Assembly (NCBI GenBank): GCA_964571605.1
Contig: CAZNCS010000222.1
Location: forward strand, 1 to 6,864
DNA from: Leptospira_B sp964571605
GTDB lineage: Bacteria > Spirochaetota > Leptospiria > Leptospirales > Leptospiraceae
Reading direction: 5' to 3'
DNA: 6,864 nt
Under the pieces are notes generated by a model. The model searched no databases, was not told the DNA's origin, and saw only the letters and a program-made list of their open reading frames with translations. Shown here piece by piece: positions 1-5,576 of the stretch (within the stretch, counting starts at the first letter, position 1; every line of letters begins with the position of its first letter). Both the position numbers and the translations under genes were made by a program.

Positions 1-2
1 GG

Positions 3-134
3 CTTGGTTTTTTAGTAACTTCTACCTCGATCGAAGTTATCTGGATGGGAAGAAGTGTAAAATTATGGCTATTCGAGTGCGGTTGCTCATTTGTCGTCAT
101 GGCCGTAATGGGAGCGATAATCGCTAGCTGGTAA
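3..134 (+). CDS. C-terminal end of a small membrane protein, DUF1761-like (partial)
   Basis: Frame 3 is open from the window edge to a TAA at 132-134, giving 43 residues. The tail has a short polar stretch with a GRS.KL motif, then a glycine-rich hydrophobic helix of about 20 residues ending VMGAIIASW just before the stop. That pattern of GRS.KL, hydrophobic helix and MGAI..W resembles, from memory, the C-terminus of DUF1761 membrane proteins, which have no established function. The start and most of the protein lie outside the window. The next gene follows after a 115-bp gap in the same orientation. The coding call rests on the open frame and the membrane helix; the family name is tentative. 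Confidence 0.5.
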   Translation, partial: LGFLVTSTSIEVIWMGRSVKLWLFECGCSFVVMAVMGAIIASW

Positions 135-234
135 GTGAAGGTTATATTGGATGGAAAAAGTCAGCCTACACTATTTTTAGGTATCGCAAATCCTTACTAA
201 CGCTAAGTTCATCGAAATTTCCGATACGTAGCCA

Positions 235-242
235 AGGTAGGA
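235..242 (+). promoter_or_regulatory. Ribosome binding site supporting a TTG start
   Basis: AGGTAGGA lies 7 bases before the TTG at 250-252. No in-frame ATG upstream would give a signal peptide, whereas the TTG start yields a short basic n-region, a hydrophobic core and a lipobox, so this site decides the start of the sensor gene. No convincing -35/-10 pair was found in 135-234. Confidence 0.6.
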
Positions 243-249
243 TCTCATT

Positions 250-2307
250 TTGAAAAGGAATCGAATTATACGGTGTTGGTTCTCATCCATACTATTCTTC
301 CTTTTTCTAGGCTGCCAACCCGGCGAGGAAGCGCCTAAAGTTGTCGAAGGAATTTTAGACCTAAGGCAATGGAATTTCGAAGAAAAAGGGAAAATAATTC
401 TAGACGGAGATTGGGAATTTTACTGGAACGAATTTTTAGAATCCAAAAAAATATCGCAGCCGAATTCCGAAATTTCTTACATTAAGGTTCCTGCAAAATG
501 GGATAAAAGTCGGAATGTTTCTACAAAATATCCGAGTTACGGTTCGGCAAGTTATCGGGCAAAAATTCTTCTCCCAAAACCCAACCTACAATTAAGCCTT
601 AAAATCGCGTCCATCAGCTCTTCTTATGCTTTATTCGTAAACGGAAAAGAAATCTCCCGCGGAGGAAATCCCGCGAAAACGGAAAGTGAGTATTCTCCCG
701 GATATAAACCTGGAGTATTTAGTTTTCTGTCGGAAAGCCCCGAACTAGAAATTATAGTATTCGTATCCAATTATAAATATTCCAACGGATCGGGACTTTG
801 GAACTCCATCCAATTAGGAACCGTTTCCGATATACAGCAAGTTTCTCTGAAAGCGACGATGCTCGACTCTATCACATTCGGAACTTTATTCGTAATGTCT
901 CTCTATCATTTTACTTTTTATTTAATGAGAAGAAGAGACTCTTCCGCTTTATTTTTCGCAATTCTATGTCTATGTATTGCTCTTAGAGTTTCTTTCTACG
1001 GAGAAAGAATCTTTTTTAACGTATTCCCACTTTTTCGGAACTACGAATTTTCAGTGCGAGGGGAAATTCTGTTCTTATTCCTACTTTTGCCCGGAACCAT
1101 ATTATACGTCCAATCCGTATTCAAAGAACAATTCAAGAAGGACAAGTTTTTCAATATTATATTTTATTTAAGTGTTCCCTTGGTTTTATCGGCCGCCTTC
1201 TTACCTACGGTCATTTTTACTAAATCCTTTTTCATCAATTCGTTAGAATTTCTGATGATTTTCGTTTTGACCTATCTGTTTTTCAGACTGGCGATCCTGT
1301 CTTACCGAGGAATCAACGGTGCAAAAATTTGTTTTTTTAGCTTAGTAATCAATTTAATAACCGTAGCAAATGATATTCTTTATCTGAATAAATTCATAGA
1401 CTCCATATATTTGGTCCCTTACGGCGTATTAGCTCTCGTGCTTTCCCAGTGTATCCTATTGGCGTCTAGATTCTCCAAAGGTTTCGTATTAGCGGAAGAT
1501 CTGGGAGAAGAGTTAAAAAAGCTGAATGTAAATTTGGAACAAATCGTAGTAGAAAGAACCGAAAATCTAAACGAATCATTAAAAATGCTTCGAGGAGACC
1601 TTTCTTTAGCCAAAAAGCTGCAACAGAAAACTCTTCCCACTTTAAACCTAAACGGAAAAAAAGTCTCCATCCATCCTTATTATCTACCAATGTCGGAAAT
1701 CGGAGGCGATTATTACGATATCTTCGAGTTAGAACCTGGATATTTCCGTTTGTTTTTAGTGGATGCAACCGGTCACGGAGTTCAGGCCGCGCTTTTGACC
1801 ATGGCAATTAAGGCGGAATTCGAAAGTTTAAAGCATATGAAAGAGGAACCTTCTCGTATATTAGAATTACTCAATGTATCATGCTGTCAAAAATACAGAA
1901 GTATTAATATCATATTTTCGGCTGTTTTGGCGGATATAGATTTAAACAATAAAGTTTTGTATTATTCTTCCGCAGGGCACCCTCCCCAAATATTGAAACA
2001 AAAATTGGAAGAAGCGGACTATCTATACTCAAAAGGACCGATCATCGGCCTGAAAAAAGAATCAACATATAAAAATGTATTGGTTCCCCTTCGCCCGGGA
2101 AATAGGATCTTCTTTTTTTCCGACGGTATTTTCGAAGAATTCGACGAAGACAAAAAAGAATTCGGCGAAAACAGAGTTTTGTCGCTTTTGAGCAAGGATA
2201 TAGGAATCCAAGAAGCCGCAGAAGGTCTGATCTCCGAGCTAAAAATTTTCGTCGGCCCCAGCGGTCTCCAAGACGACGTCACTTTACTTGCCGTAGAAGT
2301 TCATTAA
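250..2307 (+). CDS. 7TM sensor with PP2C-type SpoIIE phosphatase output, putative lipoprotein
   Basis: This 685-residue protein starts at TTG. Residues 1-22 form a signal peptide ending in a relaxed spirochaete-type lipobox (FLGC, Cys22). Residues about 33-192 are a beta-rich extracytoplasmic domain of 7TMR-DISMED2 type, a carbohydrate-binding-like fold, with LDGDWEFYW near its start and a GLWNSIQLG motif near its end. Seven hydrophobic segments follow at about 206-226, 232-249, 271-290, 301-320, 328-349, 358-377 and 387-406, matching the 7TMR-DISM architecture. A helical linker, probably coiled coil, covers 414-460. The C-terminal PP2C/SpoIIE domain (about 460-685) keeps its metal-binding acidic residues in GGDYYD (Asp487), VDATGHG (Asp505), FFSDGIFE (Asp625) and LQDDVTLL (Asp675/676), plus SSAGHPP at 573-579, so it should be catalytically competent. 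By family, the role is extracellular sensing coupled to dephosphorylation of an anti-sigma-factor antagonist or similar partner; ligand and partner are not visible here. It is AT-rich like the presumed host. Confidence 0.88.
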   Translation: MKRNRIIRCWFSSILFFLFLGCQPGEEAPKVVEGILDLRQWNFEEKGKIILDGDWEFYWNEFLESKKISQPNSEISYIKVPAKWDKSRNVSTKYPSYGSASYRAKILLPKPNLQLSLKIASISSSYALFVNGKEISRGGNPAKTESEYSPGYKPGVFSFLSESPELEIIVFVSNYKYSNGSGLWNSIQLGTVSDIQQVSLKATMLDSITFGTLFVMSLYHFTFYLMRRRDSSALFFAILCLCIALRVSFYGERIFFNVFPLFRNYEFSVRGEILFLFLLLPGTILYVQSVFKEQFKKDKFFNIIFYLSVPLVLSAAFLPTVIFTKSFFINSLEFLMIFVLTYLFFRLAILSYRGINGAKICFFSLVINLITVANDILYLNKFIDSIYLVPYGVLALVLSQCILLASRFSKGFVLAEDLGEELKKLNVNLEQIVVERTENLNESLKMLRGDLSLAKKLQQKTLPTLNLNGKKVSIHPYYLPMSEIGGDYYDIFELEPGYFRLFLVDATGHGVQAALLTMAIKAEFESLKHMKEEPSRILELLNVSCCQKYRSINIIFSAVLADIDLNNKVLYYSSAGHPPQILKQKLEEADYLYSKGPIIGLKKESTYKNVLVPLRPGNRIFFFSDGIFEEFDEDKKEFGENRVLSLLSKDIGIQEAAEGLISELKIFVGPSGLQDDVTLLAVEVH

Positions 2308-2340
2308 ACTTTTATTTAATATGAGCGAACATGGAGGCGG

Positions 2341-2517
2341 TTGCGATTCGAAAGAAAAGATTCCTACTCATTTACTAGATCCAATCCGAACCGGACCCCA
2401 CTTTTTCAATTAATATCCTTCTCCCAAAAATCGAAAAACGAGACCGAAGTACGTCTCTTCACGTCACCTAACAATGATTATGCTAATACTCCCCTTTCCA
2501 TTAATCTAAAAAATTAG
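2341..2517 (+). pseudogene. Left-end fragment of an IS1595-like transposase gene
   Basis: This is most of the non-coding gap 2308-2563. In the frame of 2362 it reads SYSFTRSNPN, then after a variable stretch SPNNDYANTPLSINLKN and a TAG at 2515-2517. The full element at 5577 reads SYSSSNPN and SPNSNYATNNLSSIRLTSK in the equivalent frame. The decamer TTCCTACTCA (2361-2370) is identical to 5576-5585, and CACCTAAC recurs at matching places. The two copies differ by a 21-bp indel, which preserves frame. Upstream similarity extends at least to GCGATTC (2343-2349 against 5557-5563). The transposase zinc and catalytic domains are absent, so this is a decayed end, not a gene. The rest of the gap holds only a short AATCG-AAC-CGATT stem (2539-2551) after marR, a weak terminator candidate. 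Confidence 0.65.
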
Positions 2518-2563
2518 AAACAACGGGTTTAAATTATAAATCGAACCGATTCCCAAGTTTGCC

Positions 2564-3064
2564 TTAGGAATTAAAGTCGCGAAGGCTTGAGTAGGCTTTA
2601 TGAAGAAGCTCGATGAGAAGTCTTTCATCAGATTTGCTAAGATTTTTTACTGTTGCATCATTAAGATCGGCCCACATTTTTTCTACTTTCGCTCGAAGTT
2701 TTTTTCCTGACGGACTCAGACTAACAATGAATGCTCTACGATCAACTTCCGATTGAGTTCTAGTGATGTGACCTTGAGCTTCGAGTCGCTGCACCATCTT
2801 CGTTACCGTTGAAGCATCTATACCCATTCGAGCAATAAGTTCTGATTGCGTCTGCTTGTCATTATCCCATAATTGCATAAGCAAAATTTCCTGACCGGGA
2901 TAAAGACCCGCTGGACGCAGCAATTCGCCCGCAAGACTTCTATGTGTTTTAGCAACCTGAAAAATCATATAGCTCAGCAGGTTGTCTTTTACCGTTTTGG
3001 GAAAGACCACCCCGCTGCTTGCTTCAGATTGAGAATCCGTCTTTTCTCCATTATTTTTAGCCAT
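2564..3064 (-). CDS. MarR family transcriptional regulator
   Basis: This 166-residue protein has the usual MarR layout. An N-terminal polar tail (1-22) precedes a dimerisation helix (about 25-50). The winged-helix core has helix-turn-helix at about 71-97 (SELIARMGIDASTVTKMVQR) and a wing at 98-115 carrying the family's DRR signature (Asp108-Arg110). C-terminal dimerisation helices run from 118 to 166. There is no cysteine, so it cannot be a thiol-based redox sensor like OhrR; a direct small-molecule ligand is more likely. The start is supported by GGGAG placed 7 bases before the ATG. It points away from the reductase operon, with a deleted IS3 element between them, and probably represses that operon through the palindromes at 3471-3520 (inference). 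Its composition matches the reductases rather than the upstream sensor gene, suggesting joint acquisition. Confidence 0.87.
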   Translation of the reverse strand: MAKNNGEKTDSQSEASSGVVFPKTVKDNLLSYMIFQVAKTHRSLAGELLRPAGLYPGQEILLMQLWDNDKQTQSELIARMGIDASTVTKMVQRLEAQGHITRTQSEVDRRAFIVSLSPSGKKLRAKVEKMWADLNDATVKNLSKSDERLLIELLHKAYSSLRDFNS

Positions 3065-3079
3065 CTACACTCCCGTTTT

Positions 3080-3113
3080 TGTCCTGACCTGATTTAGTGT
3101 AAACTGCGTCAGG
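3080..3113 (+). repeat. Terminal inverted repeat of the mini-IS3, OrfB side
   Basis: It starts TGTCCTGACCTGA and pairs imperfectly with the complement of 3421-3455, sharing ACCTGA and TCAGG blocks. It overlaps the last codons of the transposase remnant, as is usual in IS3 elements. The TTTT before it may be the target duplication. Confidence 0.65.
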
Positions 3114-3393
3114 TAACTTTTCTGCTTTCATGTTTTTCCGGACAGAGATACCTGAGATACGAATGCTTCCATTGTCGATTATAAAACGCTTCGATGTAAA
3201 CGAAAATAGCATTCCTTGCTTCGTCCTGATTCGCGAACTTCACTCGATAGATCAACTCTCGTTTCAAAGTCGCGAAGATTGATTCCGCGCACGAAGTGAA
3301 TTGGCGATCTCCTTCATGGGTCGATCCCCGACCAGCATGTTTCACAGCCGCTTCCTTGAATTCCTGACTGAATTTCCTTTTTTCCTTTCCCAT
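3109..3393 (-). pseudogene. Fused OrfA-start/OrfB-end remnant of an IS3-family transposase
   Basis: This open frame of 94 codons has GGAG before its ATG. Residues 1-18 (KRKFSQEFKEAAVK) match the beginning of an IS3 OrfA helix-turn-helix protein. From about residue 29 it resembles the end of OrfB: GDRQFTS, then CAESIFATLKRELIYR containing the final Glu (Glu37) of the DDE triad, then DEARNAIFVYIEAFYNRQ and KHSYLRYLCPEK. The rest of OrfA and nearly all of the integrase core of OrfB, including at least the first catalytic Asp, are deleted, and the join is in frame. It cannot be an active transposase. Whether the short product is made, or could interfere with a full IS3 transposase, cannot be told from sequence. 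Confidence 0.8.
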
Positions 3394-3420
3394 TTACAAT
3401 CTCCGTTATTCTGGAAATTG

Positions 3421-3455
3421 CCTGATGCACTGTCCATTTTTTCAGGTTAGGAACA
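3421..3455 (-). repeat. Terminal inverted repeat of the mini-IS3, OrfA side
   Basis: Read on the minus strand it starts TGTTCCTAACCTGA, matching the other end apart from one inserted base and scattered substitutions. It sits 28 to 62 bases upstream of the OrfA start codon on the minus strand, the expected place for the left end of an IS3 element. Confidence 0.65.
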
Positions 3456-3464
3456 TTTTTGCTA

Positions 3465-3493
3465 TTGACATTACTTGGCCGACCAAGTAATTT
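3465..3493 (+). promoter_or_regulatory. Promoter of the reductase operon
   Basis: A perfect -35 box, TTGACA (3465-3470), is followed after 17 bases by TAATTT (3488-3493) as a weak -10. The palindrome at 3471-3490 fills the spacer exactly and overlaps the -10, a layout in which a bound repressor blocks RNA polymerase. The predicted start of transcription is near 3500, about 60 bases before the reductase start codon. Confidence 0.65.
3471..3490. promoter_or_regulatory. Operator 1: 20-bp palindrome
   Basis: TTACTTGGCCGACCAAGTAA has two perfect 8-base arms (TTACTTGG/CCAAGTAA) around CCGA. It occupies the spacer of the plus-strand promoter. Size and symmetry suit a dimeric MarR or TetR repressor. 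The nearby MarR protein is the obvious candidate (inference). Confidence 0.75.
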
Positions 3494-3519
3494 TAAATAA
3501 AGGTTGGCCGACCAAGTAA
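3490..3519 (-). promoter_or_regulatory. Candidate divergent promoter reading toward marR
   Basis: On the minus strand TTACTT (3514-3519) and TAAAAT (3490-3495) are separated by 18 bases: a weak -35 and a good -10. Operator 2 covers the -35 and operator 1 abuts the -10 from downstream, so one repressor could control both directions. Transcripts would cross the whole mini-IS3 before marR. The pairing is by eye only. Confidence 0.4.
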
Positions 3520-3520
3520 T
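3501..3520. promoter_or_regulatory. Operator 2: second copy of the operator core
   Basis: TTGGCCGACCAAGTAAT (3504-3520) is an exact 17-base copy of 3475-3491, starting 29 bases downstream. Its left arm is shorter than in operator 1 (AGGTTGG instead of TTACTTGG), so it may bind more weakly. It lies just past the predicted plus-strand transcription start and overlaps the -35 of the proposed divergent promoter. Confidence 0.7.
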
Positions 3521-3529
3521 ACTCTAAGT

Positions 3530-3540
3530 GGTCATCCAAG
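3530..3540. promoter_or_regulatory. Possible degenerate third operator half
   Basis: GGTCATCCAAG matches GGCCGACCAAG of operators 1 and 2 at 8 of 11 bases and lies in the leader just before the ribosome binding site. It could be an auxiliary site or chance similarity. Confidence 0.25.
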
Positions 3541-3562
3541 ACAAGCAAAAGGAATCAAACAT

Positions 3563-4636
3563 ATGGACAACTCAGTTTTGCAACGACCCCTTATAAAAGG
3601 ACCCTTGAAATTTAAAAACCGCATTCTCATGGCGCCCATGACCCGGTCGCGAGCTATGGAACAAAAGCCAAACGACCTGATGCTCGAATACTATGCGCAG
3701 CGGGCATCGGCCGGCTTGATTTTCACTGAAGGCGTTCAGATCAGCCCTCAAGGGGTTGGCTATATCTTCACTCCAGGCATTCATACTCCCGAGCAAGCTG
3801 AGGGCTGGAAACGAGTGACCCAGGCGGTTCATGCTAAGGGGGGGCAGATTTATTTACAGCTCTGGCATGTAGGCCGAGTCTCGCACCCAGAATTTCAAGG
3901 AGGAAGTCTCCCAGTTGCTCCATCGGCAATCGGCTTCAACGGACAAGCATACACATTGTCAGGCCCAAAAGATGTTGTGACTCCGCGAAGTTTAGAAATC
4001 AATGAAATCAAAGCGATCATCGCTGATTTTAGAAGGTCGGCACAACTAGCAAAAGAAGCAGGCTTCGACGGCGTTGAGATACACGGAGCTAATGGTTACC
4101 TACCCGCACAATTTTTAGAAGATGGTTCAAATACTCGGGCGGACGAATATGGCGGCAGTCTCGAAAATCGTGTGCGCTTTTTGTTGGAAGTTACAAAATC
4201 TGTTATGGAAATTTGGGGACCAGAAAGAGTGTCTGTTCGCTTGTCTCCTCGCAATCCTTATAACGGCATGAGCGATAGTGATCCCGAAAAAACTTATCTC
4301 GAAGTCGTACGAGAACTGGAAAAACTCAAGCTCGGAATGCTACACATCGTCGAGCCAATGGCCTTGCCTAACGACATTGAGACTCTTGCGCCTAAAATGC
4401 GAAAGATTTTCTCTGGCCTGTTGGTTTTAAATTCCGGTTACAATCAGCAAACCGCAGAAGAAGCAATCAACAAAGGATTGGCTGACGCAATTTCATTTGG
4501 ATCTCTCTTCATCGCGAATCCTGATCTCCCAGAACGTTTCGCAAACGGCAATGCACTTGCATCTCCAGATCGCGCGACGATGTATGGCGGAAATGAAAAA
4601 GGTTTCACCGACTATCCGAAAGCGGGAGGTCAATAA
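3563..4636 (+). CDS. Old Yellow Enzyme family alkene reductase (NemA-like), FMN-dependent
   Basis: This 357-residue TIM-barrel flavoenzyme has a normal length for a classical OYE. By family it reduces activated C=C bonds (enones, maleimides) or nitro compounds using NAD(P)H in the cytoplasm. Visible motifs are APMTRSR (24-30), with Thr27 at the flavin-tuning position where YqjM-type enzymes have Cys; LQLWHVGR (98-105); and HGANGYLPAQFL (174-185), carrying the substrate-binding His174/Asn177 pair and proton donor Tyr179. DEYGGSLENRVRF (194-206) and Arg226 in SVRLSP follow, then FGSLFIANPDLP (312-323). In that last motif the FMN-phosphate-contacting Arg of many members (FGR) is Ser314. AAGGA sits 9 bases before the ATG. 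Its TAA overlaps the ATG of the next gene by one base. Control is probably by the two palindromes upstream. Base composition is unlike the sensor gene and suggests transfer. Confidence 0.9.
   Translation: MDNSVLQRPLIKGPLKFKNRILMAPMTRSRAMEQKPNDLMLEYYAQRASAGLIFTEGVQISPQGVGYIFTPGIHTPEQAEGWKRVTQAVHAKGGQIYLQLWHVGRVSHPEFQGGSLPVAPSAIGFNGQAYTLSGPKDVVTPRSLEINEIKAIIADFRRSAQLAKEAGFDGVEIHGANGYLPAQFLEDGSNTRADEYGGSLENRVRFLLEVTKSVMEIWGPERVSVRLSPRNPYNGMSDSDPEKTYLEVVRELEKLKLGMLHIVEPMALPNDIETLAPKMRKIFSGLLVLNSGYNQQTAEEAINKGLADAISFGSLFIANPDLPERFANGNALASPDRATMYGGNEKGFTDYPKAGGQ
4624..4630 (+). promoter_or_regulatory. Ribosome binding site of the second reductase gene
   Basis: GGGAGGT, a near-perfect Shine-Dalgarno, lies inside the last codons of the alkene reductase gene, 5 bases before the downstream ATG. 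With the TAATG stop/start overlap it points to translational coupling and fixes the start at 4636. Confidence 0.7.
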
Positions 4637-5517
4637 TGAAAAATCTCGTAACAGGTGCGAATGGTCAGCTTGGCCGTCTCATTAGTGAGAAGCTACTTAA
4701 CAAAAAGGGGTCGGAGAAAATCATTTTAGGATCACGCCAGCCTGATAGTCTAAAGTCCTTTGCCGAGCAAGGGATAGAAATTCGAAAAGTTGACTTCGAA
4801 GATCCCTCCTCTCTTGTGGCAGCGTTCACAGGTGTTGATCGGCTTCTGTTGATTTCAACAAAAGCTATCGGAGAACAGCGGCAACGTCAGCACAAGAACG
4901 CCATCGATGCCGCCATTAAAGCGGGAGTCAAACATGTTATTTATACTTCGATGCTGAAGCCGGACGAGAGCCTTGTCACTTTTGCGCCCGATCATGCCCT
5001 GACGGAAAAAGCGCTCATGTCGAGCGGCCTTGGATGGACCATACTTCGCAACAGTTGGTATTTGGACAATCTTCTTGCCTCCTCGTCTCAAGCTCTTGCA
5101 TCAGGTCAGTGGTTAACGGCGGCCGGAAGCGGCAAGATAGCATATGTCTCGCGAGAAGATTGTGCTCAGGCTGCGGCGTCGGCACTTTTGTCGAGCTCAA
5201 TCAGCAATCGTCAATTTGATATTACTGGGCCAGAAGCGTTAACAGTCGAAGATATCACTAAGATTGTCAGCGACATGTTCGGCAAAACAATCAAAGTTAT
5301 TCATGTGTCGGGAGACGAGTTAAAGAAAACACTTCTTTCTGCTGGGGTGCCGGCATCTTTTGCGCCTGTCGTAGTCAGCTCTGATTCCAACACACGCGCC
5401 GGGAATATGAACATAGTCAGTAACGCAGTGAAAGATTTGACTGGGCACGATCCGCAGTCTTTACACGATTTTCTTGCTATTCATAAAGCGGATATATCCG
5501 CGTCGATAAAAAATTGA
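4636..5517 (+). CDS. qorB: QorB/YtfG-like NAD(P)H:quinone reductase, NmrA-like atypical SDR
   Basis: This 293-residue protein has the N-terminal Rossmann motif TGANGQLG (6-13). Arg34, after the second strand, is placed to contact the NADPH phosphate. Asp53 in KVDFEDP follows, and LLLISTKAIGEQRQRQHKNA (70-89) and AGVKHVIYTSML (96-107) match E. coli QorB (LLLISS.E.GQR..QH.N, AGVKFIAYTSLL) as I recall it. LRNSWYLDN (137-145) and GKIAYVSREDCAQAA (166-180) also align. The classical SDR YxxxK pair is absent, as is normal for this subgroup. The family reduces quinones in the cytoplasm. It overlaps the upstream alkene reductase by one base, so both probably act together on quinones and other electrophiles. 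Other NmrA-like NAD(P)H-binding roles, such as redox sensing, cannot be excluded. Confidence 0.85.
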   Translation: MKNLVTGANGQLGRLISEKLLNKKGSEKIILGSRQPDSLKSFAEQGIEIRKVDFEDPSSLVAAFTGVDRLLLISTKAIGEQRQRQHKNAIDAAIKAGVKHVIYTSMLKPDESLVTFAPDHALTEKALMSSGLGWTILRNSWYLDNLLASSSQALASGQWLTAAGSGKIAYVSREDCAQAAASALLSSSISNRQFDITGPEALTVEDITKIVSDMFGKTIKVIHVSGDELKKTLLSAGVPASFAPVVVSSDSNTRAGNMNIVSNAVKDLTGHDPQSLHDFLAIHKADISASIKN

Positions 5518-5522
5518 ACCGA

Positions 5523-5555
5523 ACTGCACGCACTGTGGTCCATGGCGCGTGCAGT
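5523..5555. terminator. Hairpin after the reductase operon, possible terminator
   Basis: ACTGCACGC (5523-5531) and GCGTGCAGT (5547-5555) form a perfect 9-bp GC-rich stem with a 15-base loop, 6 bases past the stop codon. No T tract follows on the plus strand, so it is not a canonical intrinsic terminator. Its right arm adjoins the similarity to the IS fragment near 2341, so it could instead belong to the IS end. Confidence 0.4.
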
Positions 5556-5576
5556 GAGCGATTCCAAGGAATAATT

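Larger units (their letters stand above)
3080..3455 (-). mobile_element. Internally deleted IS3-family element (mini-IS, 376 bp)
   Basis: The element begins TGTCCT and ends AGGAACA, so it has the TG...CA termini of IS3 elements. Its ends form imperfect inverted repeats: over the 31 aligned bases of 3083-3113 against the complement of 3421-3451 I count 22 matches. Both sides are flanked by TTTT (3076-3079 and 3456-3459), consistent with a short target duplication but weak because it is a homopolymer. Inside is one minus-strand frame joining the start of an OrfA to the end of an OrfB. With most of the transposase gone it cannot move alone but could be moved in trans by a related IS3 transposase. 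It lies between marR and the operators upstream of the reductase operon. Confidence 0.75.

Noticed and set aside
142..177. Promoter for the sensor gene (TTGGAT or TTATAT with TACACT or TATTTT)
   Set aside because: None of the pairings gives both good boxes and a 16-18 base spacer.
1419..1807. Two minus-strand open frames inside the sensor phosphatase gene
   Set aside because: They are antisense to the conserved coiled-coil and PP2C region, show no recognisable family, and have no supporting ribosome sites; shadows of the plus-strand gene.
2539..2551. Intrinsic terminator of marR (AATCG-AAC-CGATT)
   Set aside because: The stem is only 5 bp and AT-rich, and the bases after it on the minus strand are mixed A/T rather than a T run; too weak to list as a feature.
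3471..3520. CRISPR-like or iteron-like repeat array
   Set aside because: Only two good copies, each palindromic and placed on promoter elements; this is an operator pair, not an array or origin.
4855..5219. Overlapping open frames on both strands within the qorB-like gene
   Set aside because: Their sequences show no family motifs and the well-conserved QorB frame covers the same bases.
5523..5555. Integron attC site marking the reductases as a gene cassette
   Set aside because: No integrase, no core GTTRRRY/RYYYAAC motifs and only one stem; a plain hairpin explains it.
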